A stretch of 40,782 bases of DNA. It comes from SLRI01 sp964576715. GTDB lineage: Bacteria > Pseudomonadota > Alphaproteobacteria > Geminicoccales > Geminicoccaceae. The notes below the pieces were generated by a model, which was not told the DNA's origin, made no database searches, and saw nothing but the letters and a program-made list of their open reading frames with translations. The DNA lies in the NCBI GenBank assembly GCA_964576715.1, contig CAZNWE010000037.1:1-40782 (forward strand), written 5' to 3'. A program made the translations under genes and the position numbers. Positions 24,041 to 31,681 of the stretch are shown piece after piece (the stretch's first letter is position 1; each line of letters starts with the position of its first letter).

Positions 24041-24739
24041 ATGATCGACCTCTACTACTGGCCGACCCCCAACGGCCACAAGATCACCCTGTTTCTCGAG
24101 GAGACCGGTCTCGACTACACCATCCAGCCGATCAATATTGGGAAGGGTGACCAGTTCGACCCGGGGTTCTTGAAGATCGCGCCCAACAACCGGATGCCGG
24201 CGATCGTCGACCATGCGCCAGCTTCCGGCGGCGAGCCGATCTCGGTGTTCGAATCGGGGGCGATCTTGCTCTATCTCGCGGAGAAGACCGGCCGGTTCGT
24301 CCCGAGCGATATCCGCGGCCGGGTCGAGGTGCTGCAGTGGCTGTTCTGGCAGATGGGTGGGCTCGGGCCGATGGCCGGGCAGAACCATCACTTCGTCCAG
24401 TACGCGCCGGCGCAGCTGCCTTATGCCGTCGATCGCTACGTCAACGAGACCAACCGGCTCTACGGCGTGTTGAACAAGCGCCTGGCCGATCGTGCGTTCG
24501 TCGCCGGCGACGTCTACACGATCGCCGACATGGCCTGTTATCCCTGGACGGTCGGCCACGAGCGGCAGCAGCAGACTCTCGCCGACTTTCCCCATCTAGA
24601 GCGCTGGTTTCGGGCGATCGAGGCACGCCCGGCAACCGTCCGCGCCTATGAACTCGGCGCCAAGTACCGGACCTCGGCGACCATGGACGAGGCCGCCAAG
24701 GCGATCCTCTTCGGCCAGACGGCGAAGACGCTGGGCTGA
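24041..24739 (+). CDS. Glutathione S-transferase family protein (YfcG/Ure2-like)
   Basis: 232-residue cytoplasmic protein with a thioredoxin-like N-terminal half (MIDLYYWPTPNGHKITLFLEE) and an all-helical C-terminal half. The TPNG segment, the NNRMPAIVDH cis-proline region and the ESGAILLYLAEKTG glutathione-binding segment match the Nu-class/YfcG group. Members reduce disulfides or peroxides with glutathione rather than conjugating xenobiotics. C-terminal features include WQMGGLGPMAGQNHHF and YTIADMACYPWT. AAGGAACGG lies about 10 bases upstream of the ATG. It follows the ABC-F gene by 42 bases and may be co-transcribed. Convergent with the efflux gene, with 10 bases between stops. Confidence 0.93.
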   Translation: MIDLYYWPTPNGHKITLFLEETGLDYTIQPINIGKGDQFDPGFLKIAPNNRMPAIVDHAPASGGEPISVFESGAILLYLAEKTGRFVPSDIRGRVEVLQWLFWQMGGLGPMAGQNHHFVQYAPAQLPYAVDRYVNETNRLYGVLNKRLADRAFVAGDVYTIADMACYPWTVGHERQQQTLADFPHLERWFRAIEARPATVRAYELGAKYRTSATMDEAAKAILFGQTAKTLG

Positions 24740-24749
24740 GCCTGCGCCG

Positions 24750-25970
24750 CTAGGCACCCCGCGCGCGCCGCGTCGCCACCACGGCGGCGGCGAGCATCAG
24801 CACGCCGCAAACCGACATGCCGAGCGCCATCGGATAGGCGCTGCCGGTCTGGATCGAGCCGATGATCTGGGCGGCGATCGCCGCCACACCCATCTGCACG
24901 AAGCCGGCGAGCCCCGAGGCCGCGCCGGCGATCTCGGGCTTGATGCTGACCACTGCCGCCAGGCTGTTGGGCATCGACGTGCCCTGGGTGAAGGCGACGA
25001 CCATCATCGGCAGGAAGAGTGCCCAGGGGGTCGTCCAGGTCAGCGGCACGCAAAGCAGGATCAGGCCGCAGCCGACGACCGTGCCGGCGGAGCCGGCGAG
25101 GATCATCCGCTCGATGCCGAGCCGACGGGTCAGCCGGGCGGCGGTGAAGTTGCCGGCCATGAACGCCGCCGAGACGATGATGAACATGAGCCCGTACTCG
25201 GACGGCGGCCGCTCGAGGACGGTGATCATGACATAGGGGGCCGCCGCCAGGAAGCTGAAGAACACGGCCATCGAGAAGCCGCCCTGCAGGGCGTAGCCGA
25301 GGAAGCGGCGCTCGGCCAGGAGCGAGCGGAAGTCGGCGAGCATCGCCGCCGCCGTGGTCGGCCGGTCGGTGGGCACGAGGGTCTCGGGCAAGCCGCGATG
25401 CACCGCCGCCAGCACCAGCACACCGAGCCCGCCACCAAGCAGGAACACCGTGGACCAGCCCATGAAGTCGGTGAGCACGCCACCGATCGCCGGGGCCAGC
25501 ATCGGGGCCACCACCATCGCCATGGTGATGTAGGCGATGGCTGCGGCCGACCGTTCGCGGTCGTAGACGTCGCGGACGATGGCCCGGCTCAGCACCATGC
25601 CGGCGACCCCGCCGGCCGCCTGGACGATGCGCCCGACAACGAGCCAGGTGATCGAGGTCGCGAAGGCGCAGACGAGCGAGCCCGCGAGAAACACGACCAG
25701 CCCGGCGACCAGCGCCTTCTTGCGGCCGACCCGGTCGGAGACCGGCCCGTAGAACAGGGTGGCTACCGCCATCGCCAGGGCCGAGAGCGAGAAAGCGAGC
25801 TGGGCGGTGGCGGCCATCACGTTGAAGCTGCTCTGAATGGCCGGCAGGGCCGGCAAAAAGACCTGCATCGAGAACGGGCCGATGGCGGTCGCCACGACCA
25901 ACACCAGGATCAGCCGCCATTCGCTGACCTTGCTGCCGTCGCCGGTGGCCACCATCGAGCCTGCTGCCAT
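24750..25970 (-). CDS. Bcr/CflA family MFS drug efflux transporter
   Basis: 406-residue inner-membrane proton antiporter with about 12 helices. Early marks are FSMQVFLPALPAIQSSFNV, LAFSLSALAMAVATLFYGP and the MFS motif A GPVSDRVGRKKAL. Later come SRAIVRDVYDRERSAAAIAY and MVVAPMLAPAIGG (motif C-like), typical of the Bcr/CflA subgroup that exports bicyclomycin, chloramphenicol-like drugs or small sulfur metabolites. The start is ATG 25970 with AGAGGACAGG upstream; the frame is open for another 85 codons upstream but encodes a non-membrane, Arg-rich stretch overlapping the ispH promoter. Divergent from ispH. Confidence 0.92.
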   Translation of the reverse strand: MAAGSMVATGDGSKVSEWRLILVLVVATAIGPFSMQVFLPALPAIQSSFNVMAATAQLAFSLSALAMAVATLFYGPVSDRVGRKKALVAGLVVFLAGSLVCAFATSITWLVVGRIVQAAGGVAGMVLSRAIVRDVYDRERSAAAIAYITMAMVVAPMLAPAIGGVLTDFMGWSTVFLLGGGLGVLVLAAVHRGLPETLVPTDRPTTAAAMLADFRSLLAERRFLGYALQGGFSMAVFFSFLAAAPYVMITVLERPPSEYGLMFIIVSAAFMAGNFTAARLTRRLGIERMILAGSAGTVVGCGLILLCVPLTWTTPWALFLPMMVVAFTQGTSMPNSLAAVVSIKPEIAGAASGLAGFVQMGVAAIAAQIIGSIQTGSAYPMALGMSVCGVLMLAAAVVATRRARGA

Positions 25971-26047
25971 CGTCCTGTCCTCTTTGTCGCCTGCGCGTGG
26001 TGCAAATCGCCAGCTGCCGTCCGAGCCTCGCTCGACGGCGGCCAGCG

Positions 26048-26062
26048 TGCTATCTTGATCGG
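26048..26062 (+). promoter_or_regulatory. Promoter-like motif upstream of ispH, shared with dnaN
   Basis: The segment around GTGCTATCTTGATCGG, about 80 bases upstream of ispH, nearly repeats the dnaN leader segment CTGCTAGCTTGATCGG at 14655-14670 (14 of 16 bases). The CTATCTT part could be a -10 box, but no good -35 hexamer is visible at the right distance. Confidence 0.3.
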
Positions 26063-26142
26063 GTAAACGCCATCGATACGTTGCCGGCGGCCGTTTCGAT
26101 CGCCCAGCCGCCGAACCAGCACGCTTGGAGCCCGCACCCGTG

Positions 26143-27111
26143 ATGACGCAAGGCCACCCACCCTTGACCATCCTCCTCGCCAACCCGCGCGGCTTTTGCG
26201 CCGGCGTCGACCGGGCCATCGCCATGGTCGAGGAGGCGCTCGAGAAGAACGGCCCCCCTATCTACGTGCGCCACGAGATCGTGCACAACCGCCATGTCGT
26301 CGAGGCACTCAGGGCCAAAGGGGCTGTCTTCGTCGACGAACTCGACCAAGTGCCCGACGATGGCATCGTCGTGTTCTCCGCCCACGGCGTGCCCAAGCGG
26401 GTGCCCGACGAGGCCAAACGTCGCCGGCTGATCTTCGCCGATGCCACCTGCCCCCTGGTCAGCAAGGTGCATCGGGAGGTCGAGCGGCATGCCAAGGCGG
26501 GCCGGACCGTGCTGCTGATCGGCCATGCCGGGCATCCCGAGGTCGAGGGCACCATGGGCCAGGTTGCCGGCGGTGCGGTGCGGCTCGTGGAGACGGTCGA
26601 GGATGCCCGGACCATCGCCGTGGCGGATCCCGCGAACGTCGCCTTCGCCACCCAGACGACCCTCTCGGTGACCGACACGGCGGCCATCGTCGAGGTCCTC
26701 GAGGCGCGCTTCCCGGCGATCGAGGGGCCGCGCAGCGAGGACATCTGCTATGCGACGACCAACCGCCAGGAGGCGGTGGCGATCATCGCCCCGAGGGTCG
26801 ATCTGCTCCTCGTCGTCGGGGCGCCCAATTCCTCCAACTCGCTCCGGCTCGTCGAGGTGGCGGTCAACAGCGGGGCGGCGGCGGCCAGGCTGATCCAGTG
26901 TGCTGCGGAGATCGACTGGGCCGCGTTCGACGGCGTGGCGACACTCGGCCTCACCGCCGGGGCCTCGGCCCCCGAGGTGCTGGTCGAAGGCGTGATCGAC
27001 GCCTGTCGCGCCCGCTTCGACGTCACCGTCGAGAGGGTCGACCACAAGCGGGAGACCGTCACCTTCCGCGTCCCGCCGATCCCCATCCGCCGGCCCGAAG
27101 GGGTTTGTTGA
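26143..27111 (+). CDS. ispH: 4-hydroxy-3-methylbut-2-enyl diphosphate reductase
   Basis: 322-residue iron-sulfur enzyme of the last MEP-pathway step, which makes isopentenyl and dimethylallyl diphosphate. The three [4Fe-4S] ligands are C19 (RGFCAGVDRAI), C103 (DATCPLVSKVH) and C202 (EDICYATTNRQ). Substrate residues include VHN (H48), SAHG (H81), GHAGHPEVEGT and the SSNSLRLVEVA segment. Start ATG 26143 is preferred, with GGAG 12 bases upstream; TTG 26125 and GTG 26140 are in frame. Its neighbours thrB and rnhA on the same strand form an order common in alphaproteobacteria. Confidence 0.96.
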   Translation: MTQGHPPLTILLANPRGFCAGVDRAIAMVEEALEKNGPPIYVRHEIVHNRHVVEALRAKGAVFVDELDQVPDDGIVVFSAHGVPKRVPDEAKRRRLIFADATCPLVSKVHREVERHAKAGRTVLLIGHAGHPEVEGTMGQVAGGAVRLVETVEDARTIAVADPANVAFATQTTLSVTDTAAIVEVLEARFPAIEGPRSEDICYATTNRQEAVAIIAPRVDLLLVVGAPNSSNSLRLVEVAVNSGAAAARLIQCAAEIDWAAFDGVATLGLTAGASAPEVLVEGVIDACRARFDVTVERVDHKRETVTFRVPPIPIRRPEGVC

Positions 27112-27152
27112 TCCGGCTGGTGACGCCGGCCGGCCGCCGCGTGACATCCGGG

Positions 27153-27180
27153 TGACGAGCCGCCATAAGGCGGGTCGTCA
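27153..27180. promoter_or_regulatory. Hairpin between ispH and thrB
   Basis: Arms 27153-27164 and 27169-27180 pair at 11 of 12 positions around an ATAA tetraloop (one G-G mismatch). The stem lies 42 bases after the ispH stop and 22 bases before the thrB ATG. There is no T run. It may end ispH transcripts or shape the thrB leader. Confidence 0.4.
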
Positions 27181-27202
27181 CGCGTGCCAGGTCTGGTGAT
27201 GG

Positions 27203-28165
27203 ATGGCGGTCTACACCTCGGTTCCCGATGATGCCCTCGAAGCGCTCTTGGCACGGTACGCGATCGGCCGGCCGACCGCTCTCGAGCCGATCGCCGAGGG
27301 GGTGGAGAACTCCAACTTCCGGCTCCTGACGACGGTCGGCCGCTACATCCTCACCATCTACGAGAAGCGCGTAGAGCCGGCGGATCTGCCGTTCTTCCTG
27401 GCGCTGATGGATCATCTGGCGGCGCGCGGCATTGCCTGTCCGGTGCCGATCCACGACCGCGAAGGCGCCGCCCTGCAGCGGCTGTGCGGCAAGCCCGCGG
27501 CGATCGTGAGCTATCTCGAAGGGCGCTCGGCGAGGCGGATCGATGCCGCGCGCTGCCGGGCCGTGGGCGCCACGCTGGCGGCGCTGCACCGCGCCGTCGA
27601 CGACTTTGCCGGTCGGCGTGCGAATGCGCTCTCGGTGACGAGCTGGCGGCCGCTATTCGCTGCTTGCCGGGCCAGCCCGACGGCGCTGCCCGACGGGCTG
27701 GCCGAGCTGATCGCGCCGACGCTCGCGACCCTGGAGGCCGACTGGCCGCGCGGCCTGCCGGCCGGCGTCATCCACGCCGACCTGTTCCCGGACAACGTGT
27801 TCTTCGCCGGCGACGCGGTCACCGGCGTCATCGACTTCTACTTCGCCGGCAACGACCTGTTCGCCTACGATGTCGCGATTTGCCTCAACGCCTGGTGCTT
27901 CGAGCCGCTCGGCGACTACAACCTGACCAAGGGCCGAGCCCTGCTTCGCGGCTATACCGCCGTGCGGGCGCTGTCGGCGGCGGAGATCGAGGCGCTGCCG
28001 ACGCTCGCCACCGGGGCGGCGATGCGCTTTCTGCTCACCCGGCTCTACGACTGGCTCAACCAGGTGGAGGGGGCGCTGGTCAAGCCCAAGGACCCGATGG
28101 AGTATGCGCGCAAGCTCGCCTTCCACAACGCCGCCGCGGGACCGCAGGCCTATGGCCTCGACTGA
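27203..28165 (+). CDS. thrB: Homoserine kinase (APH-fold ThrB)
   Basis: 320-residue kinase that phosphorylates homoserine with ATP in threonine biosynthesis. It belongs to the aminoglycoside-phosphotransferase fold found in alphaproteobacteria and pseudomonads, not the GHMK fold of E. coli ThrB. Marks are MAVYTSVPDDALEALLARY, GVENSNFRL, YILTIYEKRV, LPAGVIHADLFPDNVFF with the catalytic Asp, TGVIDFYFAGND with the metal Asp, and VAICLNAWCFE. Length is typical. The ATG follows a GGTGATGG stretch. The stop overlaps the rnhA start region by 14 bases, so the two are coupled. Confidence 0.95.
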   Translation: MAVYTSVPDDALEALLARYAIGRPTALEPIAEGVENSNFRLLTTVGRYILTIYEKRVEPADLPFFLALMDHLAARGIACPVPIHDREGAALQRLCGKPAAIVSYLEGRSARRIDAARCRAVGATLAALHRAVDDFAGRRANALSVTSWRPLFAACRASPTALPDGLAELIAPTLATLEADWPRGLPAGVIHADLFPDNVFFAGDAVTGVIDFYFAGNDLFAYDVAICLNAWCFEPLGDYNLTKGRALLRGYTAVRALSAAEIEALPTLATGAAMRFLLTRLYDWLNQVEGALVKPKDPMEYARKLAFHNAAAGPQAYGLD

Positions 28166-28664
28166 GCCGACAGCCGAGGCGGCATCGCCGCCGTCGGGCG
28201 CGGATCTGGTCGAGATCCACACCGACGGCGGCTGCAGCGGCAATCCGGGGCCCGGCGGCTGGGGGGCCGTGTTGCGCTGGCGGGGGCACGAGCGCGAGTT
28301 GTCCGGCTTCGAGCCCCTGACCACCAACAACCGCATGGAGTTGATGGCCGCGATCGCGGCTTTGGAAAGCCTGAAGCGGCCGATGCGGGTGCGCCTGGTC
28401 ACCGACAGCAATTATCTCAGGCAGGGCATCACCGAGTGGCTGCGGTCATGGCAGGCCAGGGGCTGGAAGACCGCGGACAAGAAGCCGGTCAAGAACGTCG
28501 ACCTCTGGCAGCGCCTGGACGCCGCGACGCAACGCCACACCATCGACTGGGCGTGGACCAGGGGGCACGCCGGCGACGAAATGAACGAGCGGGCCGATGC
28601 GCTGGCGACGCAGGCGATCAAGGACGGCGTCGCGGCACTGAACGGCAACGGCGCCGGGCTCTGA
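28152..28664 (+). CDS. rnhA: Ribonuclease HI
   Basis: 170-residue nuclease that cuts the RNA strand of RNA-DNA hybrids. The four acidic catalytic residues are D25 (HTDGGCSGNPG), E63 (NNRMELMAAI), D85 (VTDSNYL) and D149 (NERAD), with H139 in TRGHAGDE. The WLRSWQARGWKTADKKPVKN region is the handle/basic protrusion. The first 17 residues are a variable tail. Start ATG 28152 lies inside the end of thrB (14-base overlap). Longer in-frame starts exist but would run deep into thrB. The final residues (NGNGAGL) are nonconserved. Confidence 0.96.
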   Translation: MASTEPTAEAASPPSGADLVEIHTDGGCSGNPGPGGWGAVLRWRGHERELSGFEPLTTNNRMELMAAIAALESLKRPMRVRLVTDSNYLRQGITEWLRSWQARGWKTADKKPVKNVDLWQRLDAATQRHTIDWAWTRGHAGDEMNERADALATQAIKDGVAALNGNGAGL

Positions 28665-28697
28665 GGGCTCAGGACGAGCGGTACGGACCAAGCTGCA

Positions 28698-28740
28698 CCC
28701 CCGGGGCTCAACCAGGCCAAGTGGCCGGCAGCCCCGGGGG
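28698..28740. terminator. Nested hairpin between convergent rnhA and peroxiredoxin genes
   Basis: CCCCCGGGGCT (28698-28708) pairs with AGCCCCGGGGG (28730-28740), 11 bp. Inside the 21-base loop, GGCC-AAGT-GGCC (28715-28726) forms a second small stem. It sits between two convergent stops, as expected for a bidirectional terminator, though neither side has a strong T run. Confidence 0.6.
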
Positions 28741-28749
28741 CCGCTTGCG

Positions 28750-29235
28750 CTAGAGTGCTGCCAGGATCTTGTCGGCGCCCGAGACCTCCATCACCGGCGG
28801 CGCCTCCTCGACCGCCAGCGTCTTCACCACGCCGTCGTCGACCACCATGGCGTAGCGCATCGAGCGGGTGCCGAGCTTGAAGCCGCTGCCGTCGAAATCG
28901 AGGCCGATCGCCTTGGTGAACTCGGCATTGCCGTCCGACAGCAGCACGATCTTGTCGCCGCAGCCGGTGCTCTTTGCCCACTCGGCGAGGACGAAGGGGT
29001 CGTTGACGGCGACACAGGCGATCGTGTCGACGCCCTTGGCCTTCAAGGCGTCGTAGTGCTCGAGATAGCTCGGCATGTGCTTGGCGTGGCAGGTCGGCGT
29101 GAAGGCGCCCGGCACGGCGAACAGCACCACCTTCTTGCCGGCCGTGAGATCGGCCGTTGACATGTCGATCAGGTCGTTGCCCCGGTTGACCTTGAAGGTC
29201 GCATCGGGCAACCGGTCACCGACTTTGATGGTCAT
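28750..29235 (-). CDS. Peroxiredoxin (Prx5/AhpE-like, glutaredoxin- or thioredoxin-dependent)
   Basis: 161-residue thiol peroxidase. The peroxidatic Cys is C49 in VPGAFTPTCHAKHMP, the signature of the Prx5 group, with the active-site Arg in GTRSMRYAMVV. Other Cys are C74 and C92; either could serve as a resolving partner, but the location is not diagnostic. It starts MTIKVGDRLPDATF, the usual beginning of this subgroup. GGGAGGG lies about nine bases upstream of the ATG. Convergent with rnhA and divergent from yqgE. Its role is removal of hydrogen peroxide or alkyl peroxides in the cytoplasm. Confidence 0.95.
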   Translation of the reverse strand: MTIKVGDRLPDATFKVNRGNDLIDMSTADLTAGKKVVLFAVPGAFTPTCHAKHMPSYLEHYDALKAKGVDTIACVAVNDPFVLAEWAKSTGCGDKIVLLSDGNAEFTKAIGLDFDGSGFKLGTRSMRYAMVVDDGVVKTLAVEEAPPVMEVSGADKILAAL

Positions 29236-29329
29236 CGAGCATCCCTCCCAAACTGGATTTCGCGTATTCGGCGGCGTCGCTGGCGGCCAGTCTCTTGTTG
29301 CGCCGGCCGCGACCGGTTATCTCTTAGAC

Positions 29330-29905
29330 ATGCAGAACGACGACGCCAACGATAACCATCTGGCCGGCATGATGCTGGTGGCGATGCCGGGGATGCCCGA
29401 CCCGCGCTTCGACCGCTCGGTCGTCTTTCTATGCGCGCACTCGCGCGAGGGCGCGATGGGGATCATCGTCAACCAGCTCGCCGCCGATGTCGCCTTCGAA
29501 TCGATCATCGAGCAACTCGGCATCGAGCCGACCCCGGCGGCCACCGACCTCAAGGTGCATGTCGGCGGCCCGGTCGAGAGCAGCCGCGGCTTCGTCCTGC
29601 ATTCCGCCGACTACGTCCACGAGAACACTTTGATGATCGACGAAGGCTTCGCGCTGACCGCCACGGTCGACGTGCTGCGCGCGATCGCCGGCGGCGAGGG
29701 GCCGCGGCAGAAGGTCTTTGCCCTTGGCTATGCCGGCTGGGCGCCCGGTCAGCTCGATGCCGAGATTCAGAAGAACGGCTGGCTGATCGCCCCGCCGGAC
29801 CAGCAGATCGTGTTCGAGCTCAACGATGCCGACAAGTGGGCCGGGGCGTTGCGGAAGATCGGCGTCGACCCGTCGCTGCTTTCGTCCAGCGCCGGCCACG
29901 CCTGA
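29330..29905 (+). CDS. YqgE/AlgH family protein (UPF0301)
   Basis: 191-residue conserved protein of unknown biochemical role. The family marks are clear: LAGMMLVAMPGMPDPRFDRS, VVFLCAHSREGAMGIIVNQL, VHVGGPVESSRGFVLHS, the LGYAGWAPGQLDAEI motif and NGWLIAPPD. The ATG at 29330 has no recognisable Shine-Dalgarno sequence; the bases before it are pyrimidine-rich (TTATCTCTTAGAC). No in-frame upstream start gives family-like residues. It is divergent from the peroxiredoxin gene, with 94 bases between starts. The following ATPase-like gene begins 70 bases downstream. Confidence 0.92.
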   Translation: MQNDDANDNHLAGMMLVAMPGMPDPRFDRSVVFLCAHSREGAMGIIVNQLAADVAFESIIEQLGIEPTPAATDLKVHVGGPVESSRGFVLHSADYVHENTLMIDEGFALTATVDVLRAIAGGEGPRQKVFALGYAGWAPGQLDAEIQKNGWLIAPPDQQIVFELNDADKWAGALRKIGVDPSLLSSSAGHA

Positions 29906-29975
29906 GCGCGCCGTCGTCGGTGCCGCTGACACGACACTTCAGCGGCCGGCGACGCGCCGCGGCGGCTGCGGCTCG

Positions 29976-30686
29976 ATGCCACCACTGCTGATACTGCAAG
30001 GCCTCGAGGCGGTCGCCGATGGCGCCTGGGTGATGCGCGATGTTTCGCTCGAGGTGGCCGAAGGGTCGACCGTGGCGGTGGTCGGTGGCGCGGCTGCGGG
30101 AAAGTCCCTCCTGCTCGAGCTTTTGCTCGGCCTGCGCCCGCTGCGGGCAGGATCGTTGCGTTTCGCCGAAACGGAGCTGGCGAAACTGCGGCCACTCGCC
30201 CGGCAACGCCTGGGCCTGCGCGCTGCCCTGCAGACGCCGCCGATCTTTCCCGGCCTCAGCGTCGCCGAGCACCTGGCGCTGGCGATCTCATCGGTGCGGC
30301 TCGAGCGTGACGCGTTCGCGCGGATCGCTGACTATCTGCCCGAACTCGGCGAGCATCTGGCACGGCCGGTCGAAGCGCTCGACCTGCCGCTGCGACGGCT
30401 GGTCGACCTCGGGCGCGCCTTGCTCGGCCTGCCGCGGCTGCTGCTCATCGACAGCCTGCTGCCGGCAGTCGGCATCGAGCGCGGCGGCGCGTTGCTCGAG
30501 GCGCTGGGCCGTGACGGCTACACGCTGCTGATCGCCGACCGCTACGCCGAAGCAGCACTGGGTCATGCCACTTACGGCTATGTCCTGGCGCAGGGCCGGA
30601 TGCTCGCGGCCGGTCGGCCCGAGCGGCTGCTGGCCGACGGCCGCCTCCTGGCATCCTGCGCCGGCGACCCCAACGCCTATGCGTGA
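29976..30686 (+). CDS. Degenerate ABC-type ATP-binding protein
   Basis: 236 residues with the outline of a LivF-sized ABC ATPase. Walker A is present (GGAAAGKS, residues 37-44), a Q-loop Gln at about 86 (ALQTPPIFPGLSVAEHL) and a Walker B-like strand LLLID at 155-159. Two key motifs are missing: the LSGGE signature is LDLPL (about 135-139, followed by a normal-looking LGRALLG helix), and the catalytic Glu after Walker B is Ser160. The switch residue position reads IADRY. ATP may still bind but hydrolysis is doubtful. No permease is adjacent. Start ATG 29976 is the first in frame after yqgE; there is no strong ribosome site. The frame is intact, so it is probably expressed rather than a pseudogene. 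Confidence 0.75.
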   Translation: MPPLLILQGLEAVADGAWVMRDVSLEVAEGSTVAVVGGAAAGKSLLLELLLGLRPLRAGSLRFAETELAKLRPLARQRLGLRAALQTPPIFPGLSVAEHLALAISSVRLERDAFARIADYLPELGEHLARPVEALDLPLRRLVDLGRALLGLPRLLLIDSLLPAVGIERGGALLEALGRDGYTLLIADRYAEAALGHATYGYVLAQGRMLAAGRPERLLADGRLLASCAGDPNAYA

Positions 30687-30730
30687 ACGCTGCGATGACG
30701 CGCACCGCAATGGGCTGGCGCCACCAAGCA

Positions 30731-30754
30731 AACGGCCCGCCGAAGCGGGCCGTT
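30731..30754. terminator. Bidirectional terminator with UUCG-type loop
   Basis: AACGGCCCGC and GCGGGCCGTT form a perfect 10-bp stem. Read on the minus strand the loop is TTCG closed by a C-G pair, the extra-stable UUCG tetraloop; on the plus strand it is CGAA. It lies between the convergent ends of the 29976-30686 and 30781-31494 genes and would serve both. Confidence 0.8.
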
Positions 30755-30780
30755 CTCGATTGATCTCGCCGGTCGTCGCG

Positions 30781-31494
30781 TTACTCGCGATTGCCGAACA
30801 GGTTCAGCAGCATGATGAAGAGGTTGATGAAGTTGAGGTAGAGGTTCAGCGCCCCCATCACCGCACCCTTGGTCTGCACCTCGCTGCTGTCGAGCGAGTA
30901 GTACTCCTCCTTGATCCGCTGCGTGTCCCAGGCGGTAAGGCCCGTGAAGACCAGCACACCGATCACGCTGATCGCGAAGTGGAGGGCCGAGCTCGCGATG
31001 AAGATGTTGACCACCATCGCGATGACGATGCCGATCAGCCCCATGAACAGGAAGGAACCGAACCTCGCCAGATCGCGCTTCGTCGTATAGCCATACAGGC
31101 TCATCGCCCCGAAGGTAGCCGCGGTGATGAAGAACACCCGGGCGATGCTGGTGCCGGTGAAGGCGAGGAAGATGCTCGACAGCGACAAGCCCATCGCGAT
31201 CGCGAACGCCCAGAAGATCAGCTGAACGGCACTGACACTCAGGGTCTGGATCTTCATGCTGAGCACGAAGATGAAGGCGAGCGGCGACAGTGCCAGCACC
31301 CACATCAAGGGCGTCCCGGCGACGTAGCTGGCGTAGATCGGCGCGAACACGAAGGCGGTGAGGCCGGTGAGCGCCAGGGCCAGGCCCATGTAGTTGTACA
31401 CCGACAGCATGTGGCTGCGCAGGCCGGCATCGACCTGTTCGGCACCCGCACCGACGCCTGCTTGCGCCAGCCGCTGATCCATCCGTGGTTCCAT
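30781..31494 (-). CDS. Bax inhibitor-1/YccA family membrane protein
   Basis: 237-residue inner-membrane protein with about seven helices (TMBIM/UPF0005 fold). Marks are LRSHMLSVYNYMGLALALTG, PLAFIFVLSM, FWAFAIAMGLSLSSIFLAFT, ITAATFGAMSLYGYTTKRDL, FTGLTAWDTQRIKEEY and the end LNLYLNFINLFIMLLNLFG. The conserved C-terminal Asp residues of the family (AWDTQ and SLDSSE) are present. YccA in E. coli modulates FtsH; calcium leak is known for BsYetJ; neither role can be assigned here. Start ATG 31494 has AAAGAGGTG about seven bases upstream; a frame extension of 13 codons is less likely. Confidence 0.94.
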   Translation of the reverse strand: MEPRMDQRLAQAGVGAGAEQVDAGLRSHMLSVYNYMGLALALTGLTAFVFAPIYASYVAGTPLMWVLALSPLAFIFVLSMKIQTLSVSAVQLIFWAFAIAMGLSLSSIFLAFTGTSIARVFFITAATFGAMSLYGYTTKRDLARFGSFLFMGLIGIVIAMVVNIFIASSALHFAISVIGVLVFTGLTAWDTQRIKEEYYSLDSSEVQTKGAVMGALNLYLNFINLFIMLLNLFGNRE

Positions 31495-31545
31495 TGTCAA
31501 CACCTCTTTCTTGATCGAGCCACCAGGCGACAAAACTCACGCGAC

Positions 31546-31575
31546 CGTATATGGCCGAAACGACCAGCCGATCAA
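31546..31575 (-). promoter_or_regulatory. Candidate promoter of the Bax inhibitor-1 family gene
   Basis: On the minus strand TTGATC (31575-31570) and TATACG (31551-31546) are spaced 18 bases, matching a sigma-70-type promoter at 9 of 12 consensus positions or close to it. Predicted transcription starts near 31539 and leaves a leader of about 45 bases before ATG 31494. The 187-base spacer 31495-31681 holds no gene. Confidence 0.45.
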
Positions 31576-31681
31576 GCCGAGGCGGCACCCTTCGCGGCAC
31601 CAACAAGTGATGTTCGTACAAGATGACTGAAGTTTCATCGAGCGTTCGCAGTCACAACTCTCACAATGCTTGAGCGCCCGC

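Noticed and set aside
25971..26225. 85-residue N-terminal extension of the Bcr/CflA transporter
   Set aside because: Arg-rich, overlaps the ispH start and lacks similarity to the family; ATG 25970 has a good ribosome site.
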